Source: a virus
Virus record (IMG/VR): IMGVR_UViG_3300027985_000872
Location: 1-64,000 of that record
Reading direction: 5' to 3' (one strand)
DNA: 64,000 nt
Shown here: positions 21,689 through 29,013 of the stretch, in pieces
Layout: each line of letters opens with the position of its first letter
How positions within the stretch are numbered: position 1 is the first letter of the stretch
Program-made: the position numbers and the translations under genes
The notes under the pieces: generated by a model
What the model saw: the letters and a program-made list of their open reading frames with translations, nothing else
Database searches by the model: none
What the model was told of the DNA's origin: nothing

Positions 21689-22493
21689 TAACATTCACGA
21701 CGCTTATTTAGGTACTTTAGCAGATGTATATGATAATCCTGAGTTTGAGTGTGCACCCAGAGGCCAGAAGATTAAAGAGTGTTTGGATTATCAATTTCGT
21801 GTACTGTGTCCAGAGGTAACTCCTATAATCACAAAAGATGAAGAAAGAAACAAAATTATAGCAGAATATACTGCTAAAGAAACAGCATTATACGACTCAT
21901 GCAGTAATAATGTTGAAGATTTTGCTAAAGCAAGTTCATTCTGGAGAAAAATAGCCAACAACGATGGCACTATTAACTCTGCATACGGCTATCTAATATG
22001 GAAAAATAATTCTTGCGGTGATCCTCTTCAAGAGCTGTCTTTTATAGATGATAGTGGGATTAATCCCAGAGTTATGGTTTTAAACTCGCTTACACAGACT
22101 GGTATGAAAGCCCACAGAGAATGTAAACGCACACCATGGGAATGGTGTGTTCAATCATTAAAGGCTGATAAAGATACAAGGCAGGCTCATTTAAAATTTA
22201 GTCTACCAGAGCATCTATGGATAGGTAACAAGGATCAAGTTTGCACATTACATGCTAACTTTCTGATACGTGATGATAAGTTGAATATGTCTGTAGTAAT
22301 GAGATCAAATGATCTTATGTTGGGTCTAGTATATGACCTACCTTGGTTTGTGAGCCTAATGGATAAGATGATCGATGAATTAAAAAGAGATTACCCAAGT
22401 CTAACAAAGGGACACTACACTCATACAGTTCACAGTATGCATATTTATGAACGCGATGAAGAAAAAGTCATGAAGATGCTTGGGAGAGTTTAA
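21675..22493 (+). CDS. Thymidylate-synthase superfamily enzyme, probably dCMP hydroxymethylase-like
   Basis: 272 residues. Catalytic Cys190 in VCTLHANF, phosphate-binding Arg169 (DTRQ) and Arg210-Ser211 (MRSND), folate-side motifs and His256/Tyr258 (SMHIYERD) are present. At the position of E. coli ThyA Asn177, which selects uracil, this protein has Asp221 (GLVYDLPW). In T4 dCMP hydroxymethylase and related dCMP enzymes this residue is Asp, so dCMP is the likelier substrate. The start overlaps the kinase gene. Hydroxymethylation versus methylation cannot be told from sequence. Confidence 0.8.
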   Translation: MKIYNNIHDAYLGTLADVYDNPEFECAPRGQKIKECLDYQFRVLCPEVTPIITKDEERNKIIAEYTAKETALYDSCSNNVEDFAKASSFWRKIANNDGTINSAYGYLIWKNNSCGDPLQELSFIDDSGINPRVMVLNSLTQTGMKAHRECKRTPWEWCVQSLKADKDTRQAHLKFSLPEHLWIGNKDQVCTLHANFLIRDDKLNMSVVMRSNDLMLGLVYDLPWFVSLMDKMIDELKRDYPSLTKGHYTHTVHSMHIYERDEEKVMKMLGRV

Positions 22494-22903
22494 TGGCCAT
22501 GATTTTTAGTGGAGTAACTATAACTACTACTGGAACTAGTGGTTTAACAACAGAAGAGTATAGCGAGCTGCATGAATTAAGACATGAGCATGAAAATAAA
22601 ATTAAAGATGAGAGACTCCGATTATTTAAAGAATTACCATCAAAGCTACGACAGAAAATAGTTGATAAAGTAATACTTAATAAACTTATAAGAGATATGA
22701 GGAATGTCACGGTAGAGAAAAATGAACGACATAAAGAGTTAAGCAACAGAGCTAATCCTGCATATATCATAGGGGATCATACTGTTTCCTGGGATGCATC
22801 TGCATTTAGAGATAATATTAATGAATTACTTAAATGGTTTACAGAAGAAGAGTTAATAAATGCTCACAATGACGCTTGTGCAGAAGAAATATTATCAACA
22901 TAG
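22493..22903 (+). CDS. Hypothetical protein
   Basis: 136 residues, ATG sharing the A of the previous TAA. Hydrophobic, Thr-rich N-terminus (FSGVTITTTGTSGLT), then charged helices. No family recognised. Confidence 0.6.
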   Translation: MAMIFSGVTITTTGTSGLTTEEYSELHELRHEHENKIKDERLRLFKELPSKLRQKIVDKVILNKLIRDMRNVTVEKNERHKELSNRANPAYIIGDHTVSWDASAFRDNINELLKWFTEEELINAHNDACAEEILST

Positions 22904-22911
22904 GAGGGAAT

Positions 22912-23535
22912 ATGGGATGTGATATTCACATGTATGGCGAATATCGTATGGGGAAAGGTGATACATGGAAATTATTACCTGAACATAAATTAGAAATCGA
23001 AGAATACGGAACTCCTGGAGAAGAGGATTACGAGCGATATGAACATATAAAAGAAATAGGCGGTAGCAGAAGCTACTCCCTATTTGGTCTACTAAGTAAT
23101 GTTCGATGCGATGGTCAGATGATAGAAGATAGGGGTTTCCCGGAAAATGCTTCTCCAGAGGTTAGAGCTCAAAAAGAACGTGATGGAATTGACGGTCATT
23201 CACATAATCATGTATCATTAGAAGATTTCAAGAGGGTCATGGAGGAACATAGTAAACTAGTAGAAAAAGAAAATGAATTTTACATAAAAGAGTTCAAAGA
23301 AATGCATGATAGAGGAATTATTACAGAAGAACAATACGAAAGAAGATTACGTATGTTCTCCATAAGAGAAGAGAAAAAACCCATATATGAAAATCCTTTC
23401 AAGAGTTATCAATGGCATAATGTTGTACCATATCTGGAACAATTCATAAAAGATAATACTGTTAATGTCCCAGAAGTAAATGGCTTACTAGATGCGATTC
23501 CAGAAGTTAGACTTGTTTTCTGGTACGACAACTAG
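22912..23535 (+). CDS. Conserved phage protein (MGCDIH family)
   Basis: 207 residues from ATG 22912, chosen for SD TAGGAGGGAAT. It begins MGCDIHMYGEYR and has SRSYSLFGLLSNVR, features of a phage and bacterial family that starts MGCDIH. Conserved Cys, Asp and His at the N-terminus suggest a metal or active site. Function not established. Confidence 0.75.
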   Translation: MGCDIHMYGEYRMGKGDTWKLLPEHKLEIEEYGTPGEEDYERYEHIKEIGGSRSYSLFGLLSNVRCDGQMIEDRGFPENASPEVRAQKERDGIDGHSHNHVSLEDFKRVMEEHSKLVEKENEFYIKEFKEMHDRGIITEEQYERRLRMFSIREEKKPIYENPFKSYQWHNVVPYLEQFIKDNTVNVPEVNGLLDAIPEVRLVFWYDN

Positions 23536-23572
23536 AAAAACTACATGAAGAACACTATTTACTAGATACATA

Positions 23573-23583
23573 AACCGATTCGA
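23573..23583 (+). promoter_or_regulatory. AACCGATTCGA motif, copy 5
   Basis: Lies 35 bases before the ATG at 23619, in an otherwise empty gap of 83 bases. Confidence 0.62.
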
Positions 23584-23618
23584 TTAATATGCATGATAGA
23601 TATTTGGAGGTACATATC

Positions 23619-24026
23619 ATGAGTAATCAAAATTTACCAGTTACACAACAAGAAGATTTCATTGCTGAATTAGAAGAAGGCAACATGGATTTATCGGCTC
23701 TTTATGATAAGTCTTTTGTGGTTGCAGTAAACACAGGAGATAGGAATAGGTGTAAGTTGCTTGCAAGTACGCTACGTGGACCATATGATTTTACTGAAAT
23801 GGTAGAACAAGTCGGTAAAATGTATCGTGATAATCAACACCATGCAAAAGTAACCATTCTTCATAGAGAAGAAAATAAAAGAGCTTCTTTTCTTGATGCT
23901 GGTACAACAGACTATATTGAGGCACACTGGGAGAATATCGTGTTTGAGAGTGCCTTTGAATCTGCATTAAATCAGGAGAGGACTATTAAGGCGGGTGTCA
24001 TCACTGAAGAAGAAGATGAGAAGTAG
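23619..24026 (+). CDS. Hypothetical protein
   Basis: 135 residues. ATG 23619 is preferred over 23589 because TTGGAGGTACATATC precedes it. Alpha/beta with DRNRCKLLASTLRGPYDFTE; acidic C-terminus. First gene after the fifth AACCGATTCGA copy. Confidence 0.65.
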   Translation: MSNQNLPVTQQEDFIAELEEGNMDLSALYDKSFVVAVNTGDRNRCKLLASTLRGPYDFTEMVEQVGKMYRDNQHHAKVTILHREENKRASFLDAGTTDYIEAHWENIVFESAFESALNQERTIKAGVITEEEDEK

Positions 24027-24210
24027 ATCACGAGAAAAGTGCTCTAGTCGTCAGATGAAGGTGTATGAAAAACGACAGTTAGTGAAACACCTTAAGAAAC
24101 AGAGTTATCTTAATAAGATAAAAAGACGAGAAGAGCGCTTTAAGCAGATAGAAGATTTAAAAATCAGTCGTCTTCTATTTAAAACATGGTTTATATTGGT
24201 TTATGATTAA
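24016..24210 (+). CDS. Small Arg/Lys-rich protein
   Basis: 64 residues from ATG 24016, overlapping the previous gene by 11 bases. Begins MRSRSREKCSSRQ; basic helix followed by a hydrophobic end (LLFKTWFILVYD). Likely a nucleic-acid-binding peptide similar in character to the next gene. Confidence 0.5.
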   Translation: MRSRSREKCSSRQMKVYEKRQLVKHLKKQSYLNKIKRREERFKQIEDLKISRLLFKTWFILVYD

Positions 24211-24231
24211 GATTTAACGACTTTTCATGGG

Positions 24232-24462
24232 ATGAAAATGGCTAAACCTAAGTATAAATTTAACAACAATAGTGGAAGAAAGGTTGAAAATCGTTGGCGA
24301 AAACAAGAATTAATTAAAGAACGCAAATCTTATGAAAATGCTCGACAATTTAAAGAATGGCGCCAATGGCAAAGAAAAGAAAAAGACAAAAGAATAAGAC
24401 GACAATTAATACACATTTTACAGAGATTAGACAGACGATATGATGGCGTAGGTCTTATATAA
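24232..24462 (+). CDS. Small Arg/Lys-rich protein
   Basis: 76 residues (or 74 from ATG 24238). Highly basic helix with Trp residues (NRWRKQELIKERK, EWRQWQRKEKDKRIRR). Second basic peptide in a row; possibly nucleic-acid binding. No family. Confidence 0.55.
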   Translation: MKMAKPKYKFNNNSGRKVENRWRKQELIKERKSYENARQFKEWRQWQRKEKDKRIRRQLIHILQRLDRRYDGVGLI

Positions 24463-24471
24463 GAGGTTTTT

Positions 24472-24804
24472 ATGAGTGATAAATTAAGCGAGAGAGCAAG
24501 AGTATATTCTTACACAAATAGGACATATTGTGATACTCTGGAAGAGATGCGACAATGTTTTAAAACTCTCAATTTTGGTGCAATTCAAGGTTTAATCGAA
24601 GAGTGTCAAACTTACGGTAACAGAATGGAAGCTGCATTAAGTGATCAAAAAGATTACCGCGCTATGAACGATGCTCTTTCACTGTTAAAGAAAGAGTATA
24701 AGCCACTTCTTAAAGAAATTGAAGAACTGGAAGAAAAAAGAGATGCTCTTAAGAAACAAATAGCGCAACTGGAAGGCAAGGAAGATGATCTCGAAACTGA
24801 ATAA
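24472..24804 (+). CDS. Hypothetical coiled-coil protein
   Basis: 110 residues, SD TAAGAGGTTTTT. The C-terminal half is a regular coiled coil (LKEIEELEEKRDALKKQIAQ). Overlaps the next gene by 20 bases. Function unknown. Confidence 0.65.
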   Translation: MSDKLSERARVYSYTNRTYCDTLEEMRQCFKTLNFGAIQGLIEECQTYGNRMEAALSDQKDYRAMNDALSLLKKEYKPLLKEIEELEEKRDALKKQIAQLEGKEDDLETE

Positions 24805-25351
24805 CCATCCAGTTTTAGATAAGGGACATGTGATTCACTTATCGTCCTCCAACGAAGGTAAATCACTGTCCTTTATTCAATCTACGTTTCTAAACGATTC
24901 TATTGATTTAGAATTATTACATATGGCTAGTATCACATTTGTCATTAAGATGCCGTTATTCGTACAATTACACATGTCTAGATACAATCTAACAATGATT
25001 CAATCAAAGCGTCTCAAAGAGATTGAGACATATATCCCCGATATTGTAGATATCGGTGGAAACTCCACTGAAGAAGCAATAAATATTCATGACTCAATGG
25101 GACAAACAGCAGAAGCTTTAACTCTTAATACTAAAGGGTACATCATGGATGGCTGTGATGAATTTGTAGCACAGGCTCAAAGTTCTATATCTGTCTATAA
25201 TGAACTTGTAGTTCATGGCTCATTATATGAGTGGTTAAACTTCATTAAACAAGGGAATTTACCAAAACCAATAGAAGCTTATCGATACGTTATTGAGAAT
25301 ATAATTAGTGCTGAATGGAAGAATATTGACAAGTTAAAAAAGATGAGATAG
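24785..25351 (+). CDS. ThyX-like fold protein lacking the RHRxxS motif (tentative)
   Basis: 188 residues. SITFVIKMPLFVQLHMSRYN followed by LTMIQSKR lines up with the ThyX segment F-x-I-x-x-P-x-FVxRQWxRHRxxSxNExSxR, and the later SISVYNELVVHGSLYEWLNF matches the ThyX helix that ends in a Trp/Leu-rich FAD-site edge. The RHRxxS signature is replaced by RYNLTM, so flavin-dependent dTMP synthesis is doubtful. A divergent relative or chance resemblance are both possible. Confidence 0.4.
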   Translation: MISKLNNHPVLDKGHVIHLSSSNEGKSLSFIQSTFLNDSIDLELLHMASITFVIKMPLFVQLHMSRYNLTMIQSKRLKEIETYIPDIVDIGGNSTEEAINIHDSMGQTAEALTLNTKGYIMDGCDEFVAQAQSSISVYNELVVHGSLYEWLNFIKQGNLPKPIEAYRYVIENIISAEWKNIDKLKKMR

Positions 25352-25352
25352 T

Positions 25353-25571
25353 ATGGCTTGCAAGCGCAAGAAAAAAAACATAAATAAAAATCCAGATATA
25401 GAAAAAGAGTATTGGGAAGAAATTGAGATAGTCAACCCCAAGACTGGAAAAATAATTTTACAAAAAGTTAAGATAACTAGATATAAAGCTGGACCACGTG
25501 TGGTAAAGTCAAGCGAGGATGACGATCTAATTGATGCTATTGAGCACCATGATTACCAAGAATGGGATTAG
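25353..25571 (+). CDS. Hypothetical protein
   Basis: 72 residues starting one base after the previous stop. Lys-rich leader then a beta hairpin (EEIEIVNPKTGKIILQKVKI) and an acidic end. Last plus gene before the convergent holin-like gene. Confidence 0.55.
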   Translation: MACKRKKKNINKNPDIEKEYWEEIEIVNPKTGKIILQKVKITRYKAGPRVVKSSEDDDLIDAIEHHDYQEWD

Positions 25572-25575
25572 TTTA

Positions 25576-25791
25576 CTATTTATTAGTCGTGTCGGTGTGT
25601 TTTCGAAACCCGTATATACCACCAATAGCTGTTGTTATAGCGGCAAAATCAACACCACTAAAAGCACCCATAGTGAATTTACCGATAGTCATACCTGCTA
25701 ACAATAACTTTAAGCAGCATATAAAGAACGCTACGACAAATAAAGTTAATGTCACTGATTTTTCACCTGTTTTTGGATCTTTAAACCACAT
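25576..25791 (-). CDS. Holin-like small membrane protein
   Basis: 71 residues, the only minus-strand gene in the left 27 kb. SD AAGGAGAAACAC precedes ATG at 25791. MWFKDPKTGEKSVTLTLFVV begins a first membrane span; a second hydrophobic segment (VDFAAITTAIGGIYGF) follows, with a charged C-terminus. The pattern of KDPxTGE-xSxTLT and two spans is found in phage holin-type or membrane proteins. It has its own TGGTATAATA promoter, so it is independently timed. Confidence 0.6.
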   Translation of the reverse strand: MWFKDPKTGEKSVTLTLFVVAFFICCLKLLLAGMTIGKFTMGAFSGVDFAAITTAIGGIYGFRKHTDTTNK

Positions 25792-25812
25792 GTGTTTCTC
25801 CTTTATATTATG

Positions 25813-25822
25813 TATTATACCA
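25813..25822 (-). promoter_or_regulatory. TGGTATAATA extended -10 motif for the holin-like gene
   Basis: Read on the minus strand, TGGTATAATA lies about 22 bases upstream of the gene start at 25791, with an AAGGAG SD between. Confidence 0.68.
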
Positions 25823-25862
25823 AGTATTTTAAAGAATTGTAGAATATTAATAGGAGAATTAT

Positions 25863-26642
25863 ATGAAATGCACTATGACAGATAAACAATTTGAAACCTG
25901 TAAGAGTAAGAAAGCTGTTGCTAGTGCATTAAGAATCTTACGAGCACATATTAAGATGCCTAAATTCAAAATAGGTGATGTAGTAGTTGCATACTATCAA
26001 AGAAGAAATCATAAAACTGATGAAATAACAGAAGAATTAATAATGCAAAATGAGGGTAACCCTACAAGATGGGTGGTGTGTCATATAGATGAAGACGGTA
26101 TAATTTTCGCTAAACAGATATTAAGCAGTGGTAAATTTGGACAAGGGGTGTATTGTTTGGCAGAACTAGGAGGAGAAAGTTATAGATTTGATATCGATCC
26201 AGATTTTTTAGAGTTAGTATTATTAGGTCAAGAAGATCAATACAATCCTATCGCTTGGACCAAAGATGTAGCTAAAAAGCGCGCTAAGTTGAGTAGGTTA
26301 AACAAGAGTAGAGAGCTTGAGTGGAACGATGTAGCACACGCACAGTCCGTAATAGATACGTGGAAAGTAGGTGATACCTTATATAAATGCAGTACCAGTA
26401 CACCGAGTGAAAAACATGTAGTAGCTCATAAGATAAAAGCAATTCATAAACATAAGATTCCAGATCTATTACATTCTTCGGCAGGTGGTTACCTTAGACA
26501 GTATGATAAATATGAAAGACATAGACAAGCTAATTTAAAATACTACTATGAAGTTGAAATGGAAAACCATTTTGGAGATATAAAGGATTTCTATATATAT
26601 TATTGGTATATCGAAAAGCCAGCAACTATGGAAACACTATGA
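25863..26642 (+). CDS. Hypothetical protein with two SH3-like KxGD repeats
   Basis: 259 residues, SD TAGGAGAATTAT. FKIGDVVVAYYQRR (about 37-50) and WKVGDTLYKCST (about 160-171) start two similar beta-barrel-like units. The segment RFDIDPDFLELVLLGQEDQY also occurs in the following gene (IDPDFETYILLGKEDEY), so the two proteins share a module. Function unknown. Confidence 0.65.
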   Translation: MKCTMTDKQFETCKSKKAVASALRILRAHIKMPKFKIGDVVVAYYQRRNHKTDEITEELIMQNEGNPTRWVVCHIDEDGIIFAKQILSSGKFGQGVYCLAELGGESYRFDIDPDFLELVLLGQEDQYNPIAWTKDVAKKRAKLSRLNKSRELEWNDVAHAQSVIDTWKVGDTLYKCSTSTPSEKHVVAHKIKAIHKHKIPDLLHSSAGGYLRQYDKYERHRQANLKYYYEVEMENHFGDIKDFYIYYWYIEKPATMETL

Positions 26643-27076
26643 CAAGACGTGAAAATCATAATTATAGAGGTGAAACTATAGTAGCGTGGTTAGAATACAT
26701 CAAGACGCATGATTTTAAAGTCGGTGATTATCTTGTAAAATATATACGCACAGGAAGAGCTTGGTCCATTGAGAAATTTAATGACTACAGCGATGATGAT
26801 GTGTTGAGAAAATATAAAGTAACATATAAGTGTGAATTAGGTATTCCATATGTTCAAAAAGTAAAAGTAGATGGTTCCCTATCTGAAGAGCAATTTCCTT
26901 TAGTAAATATAGACATTGATTATCATAGATATGAGATAGATCCAGATTTTGAAACATATATACTTCTAGGTAAAGAAGATGAATATGATCCACAAGCTAA
27001 ATGGAGGCAGCGTACTGTCGAACGGGCTGAAAAAAGAATTAAGACCATTAAAGAATCTCTTGGTAAAAATGAATGA
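26639..27076 (+). CDS. Hypothetical protein, paralog of the preceding N-terminal half
   Basis: 145 residues from ATG 26639, overlapping the previous stop. FKVGDYLVKYIRTG then YEIDPDFETYILLGKEDEYD and a basic helix align with residues 36-150 of the upstream protein. Duplication is evident. Function unknown. Confidence 0.65.
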   Translation: MTRRENHNYRGETIVAWLEYIKTHDFKVGDYLVKYIRTGRAWSIEKFNDYSDDDVLRKYKVTYKCELGIPYVQKVKVDGSLSEEQFPLVNIDIDYHRYEIDPDFETYILLGKEDEYDPQAKWRQRTVERAEKRIKTIKESLGKNE

Positions 27077-27399
27077 ATCAGATGATAATTAAGTGGAATT
27101 ATATAGAAAAAGCAGATAGTTTTGAAGAAGTATCAATGAATCTATATTGGTCTTTTAAAACAACTATATGCAATCATAATATAACCATGAATGCTTATAA
27201 TATAATGGGTGAGATTATATGGGAGGCTTTCATAGAATCAAATCGTAATAGATTATGGTACTCTTATTTACCAAGTTACGCAGAAATTAAAGGACAGACG
27301 GAAATGGAAAAGCGCATCATTGGTGGTTTGTTGATGGTTATATTCAGTAAGTTATCGCAGTATAAAACTGATTTCGGAGATGGAACAGGCTTATTATAA
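27073..27399 (+). CDS. Hypothetical protein
   Basis: 108 residues, four-base overlap with the previous gene. Aromatic, helical protein (Trp/Tyr-rich). Last plus-strand gene of the left arm; transcription meets the minus-strand block at the 27.4 kb hairpin. Confidence 0.6.
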   Translation: MNQMIIKWNYIEKADSFEEVSMNLYWSFKTTICNHNITMNAYNIMGEIIWEAFIESNRNRLWYSYLPSYAEIKGQTEMEKRIIGGLLMVIFSKLSQYKTDFGDGTGLL

Positions 27400-27402
27400 A
27401 AA

Positions 27403-27422
27403 AGCCCTCCATTCGGAGGGCT
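27403..27422 (-). terminator. Terminator of the minus-strand block (convergent point)
   Basis: 8-bp stem AGCCCTCC/GGAGGGCT with ATTC loop. On the minus strand it is followed by a seven-T run, on the plus strand by AATTAATT only, so it mainly stops leftward transcription. Confidence 0.88.
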
Positions 27423-27431
27423 AATTAATTC

Positions 27432-27614
27432 TTACTTTTCTTTTTTAATAGATTTCTTTTTCTTCTTTTGTACAGCCTCTTTAACCACTTCAATATCTTT
27501 CTCGTCAACAATTCCATCCTTGTTTACGTCAGCATCAACGATCTTTTTAACAACTGCTTTTTTCTCAAATTTAAGATTTTTTATTCTATTAATATTGTCT
27601 CTTCTATTACTCAT
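27432..27614 (-). CDS. Small EF-hand/dockerin-like calcium-binding protein
   Basis: 60 residues. Contains ADVNKDGIVDEKDIEVV, with Asp/Asn/Asp and a final Asp at positions 1,3,5 and 12 of an EF-hand or dockerin type I loop, flanked by Lys-rich segments. One loop only. Position at the end of the virion block suggests a structural or lysis-related role; calcium binding is inferred. Confidence 0.6.
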   Translation of the reverse strand: MSNRRDNINRIKNLKFEKKAVVKKIVDADVNKDGIVDEKDIEVVKEAVQKKKKKSIKKEK

Positions 27615-27624
27615 TTATTACTCC

Positions 27625-28266
27625 TTATTCTGCATCAGGATCAACAGCTGTTACTTTAAAAGGTGTATAAAGACCAGTTAAAGCGCCTGTACCTGCGCCA
27701 GCATCTACATCAAGCTGTGCAAGAGCAAGATTAACTGCATCTTGTACTGTATTGATAGCATCTAAAATCTGATCTGCTAATCTACGATGAGATAATGCTG
27801 ATCTTAAAGATTTTCTGAAAAATGCCTTATGTTGTGCTTCGTCTGTTTCTGTATCTGGATCAAAAGGTACGACTGCTAGAGTCGAAGCATAATCAATATC
27901 ATTAAGTGTACCAGCCTCTGCGTCGATTTTAGCCATAAGTGCATTAAAAGTAACTTGAAGCTCTTCAATAGAATCAATTACCTCATCTGCTAATTTTTTA
28001 TGAGATAATGCTGATCTTAAACACTTTCTCAAATCTGCTTTATGCTGTACACCTGTTGATTCCGCATCATACTCTGACGCAGTGATTGCTAGAGTAGCAA
28101 CATAATCTGTATCCATTGCTGCAGTATTATCTGCATCAATCTTATCCATAGCTAAGTTGAACTGAGTTTGGATACCTAGGATATCATCTAGAATTGAATC
28201 AGCTAATGTTTTATGTCGTAATGCTGATCTTAACGACCTTCTTAAGGTTGATTTGTGTTGGCTCAT
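27625..28266 (-). CDS. Virion-type protein made of three repeats
   Basis: 213 residues. Start chosen at 28266 (ATG after AAAGGAGTCTTTT), not at the GTG at 28287. Three copies of about 68 residues, each with QHK-x(3)-RRSLRSALRHKTLAD, a helix IQTQFNLAMDKIDAD and D-x-DYVATLA. The repeat resembles a small helical bundle found in phage structural proteins. Likely an attachment or neck component; not proven. Confidence 0.6.
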   Translation of the reverse strand: MSQHKSTLRRSLRSALRHKTLADSILDDILGIQTQFNLAMDKIDADNTAAMDTDYVATLAITASEYDAESTGVQHKADLRKCLRSALSHKKLADEVIDSIEELQVTFNALMAKIDAEAGTLNDIDYASTLAVVPFDPDTETDEAQHKAFFRKSLRSALSHRRLADQILDAINTVQDAVNLALAQLDVDAGAGTGALTGLYTPFKVTAVDPDAE

Positions 28267-28284
28267 AAAAGACTCCTTTTGAGA

Positions 28285-28302
28285 CACAGATTACAATCTG
28301 TG
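28285..28302. repeat. 18-bp near-perfect palindrome before the repeat-protein gene
   Basis: CACAGATT-AC-AATCTGTG, eight base pairs around a two-base centre, 19 bases upstream of the ATG at 28266. It could be an operator or a stabilising mRNA hairpin. No gene lies at 28303-28391. Confidence 0.6.
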
Positions 28303-28391
28303 ACAACAACATTAATATTTAAAAACAAAAGCGTAACCTCCTGCTTTCATTCTGTGACCATTTATTTTATTAGTTATTAAATAAATAATCA

Positions 28392-28697
28392 TTATTTTAA
28401 CATATCTAGTAGGCGAAGCACTCCGTATGTTGCACCTGCTATTGTACCAACTCCACCAAATACAAACACTAAATTCATAAATAGTGTTTTAACTGTCAAT
28501 GGTTCTTTGTGAATTTGCTTATCATTCTCATGTTGTTTAATTAATGCACGAGTTTGTTTAACACCTTCAATATGCTCTGCTAAATCTTTAGTATTACGCT
28601 CGATATTAGCTGTTTGTTTAGTGTTCTCAATCTTTAACTCTGATACATCGTCTTGAATTTTGTCTAATTTTTTTAGAACTCTTTCTTGAAAATCCAA
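28392..28697 (-). CDS. XhlA/holin-associated-like coiled-coil membrane protein
   Basis: 101 residues from TTG at 28697, chosen because AAGGAGAGTGCC sits six bases upstream; a GTG at 28742 would add 15 residues without an SD. The N-terminal about 65 residues are a coiled coil (VSELKIENTKQTANIERNTK), then a C-terminal membrane span (LFMNLVFVFGGVGTIAGATY). This arrangement is typical of XhlA-type or holin-accessory proteins in lysis cassettes. Lysis role is inferred. Confidence 0.6.
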   Translation of the reverse strand: MDFQERVLKKLDKIQDDVSELKIENTKQTANIERNTKDLAEHIEGVKQTRALIKQHENDKQIHKEPLTVKTLFMNLVFVFGGVGTIAGATYGVLRLLDMLK

Positions 28698-28829
28698 GGC
28701 ACTCTCCTTATGGAAGTGAAGCAGTGTCAGTACATCCGCCACATGGTTACTATATATCTATAATATCATGATGTGGGGTTAAGTGGGGTTCAATAAATAT
28801 ACCTGAAAACACATTATCATCAAGATGTA

Positions 28830-28839
28830 AAGGTATAAT
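28830..28839 (+). promoter_or_regulatory. Candidate promoter with -10 TATAAT for the small plus gene
   Basis: AAAGGTATAATA; TATAAT at 28834-28839 lies only 6 bases before the ATG at 28846. If used, the mRNA would be nearly leaderless. No TG extension, unlike the other seven. Confidence 0.4.
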
Positions 28840-28845
28840 ATTTTT

Positions 28846-29013
28846 ATGGAAAAAATAGAAAATAAGATAAAAGAATTAAACGAAGAGGCTGCTAATTTAG
28901 CAAATATAAGTGATCACTTGAATCAGCAGTTAAAAGATATTCAAATACGAATAACACAGATAGTTGGTGCTGTGAAAGCATTAAAAGAAATCTTAAATGA
29001 AGATAATGATTAA
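28846..29013 (+). CDS. Small coiled-coil protein on the plus strand inside the minus block
   Basis: 55 residues, regular heptad helix (IENKIKELNEEAANLANI, LKDIQIRITQIVGAVKAL). Convergent with the tail-type gene to its right, which ends at 29010. No SD beyond a distant AAAGG. Possibly a regulator or assembly chaperone; unknown. Confidence 0.55.
   Translation: MEKIENKIKELNEEAANLANISDHLNQQLKDIQIRITQIVGAVKALKEILNEDND

Noticed and set aside
25562-25885. Plus-strand ORF of 107 codons opposite the holin-like gene
   Set aside because: It lacks an SD, and the minus-strand frame has SD, promoter and membrane spans.
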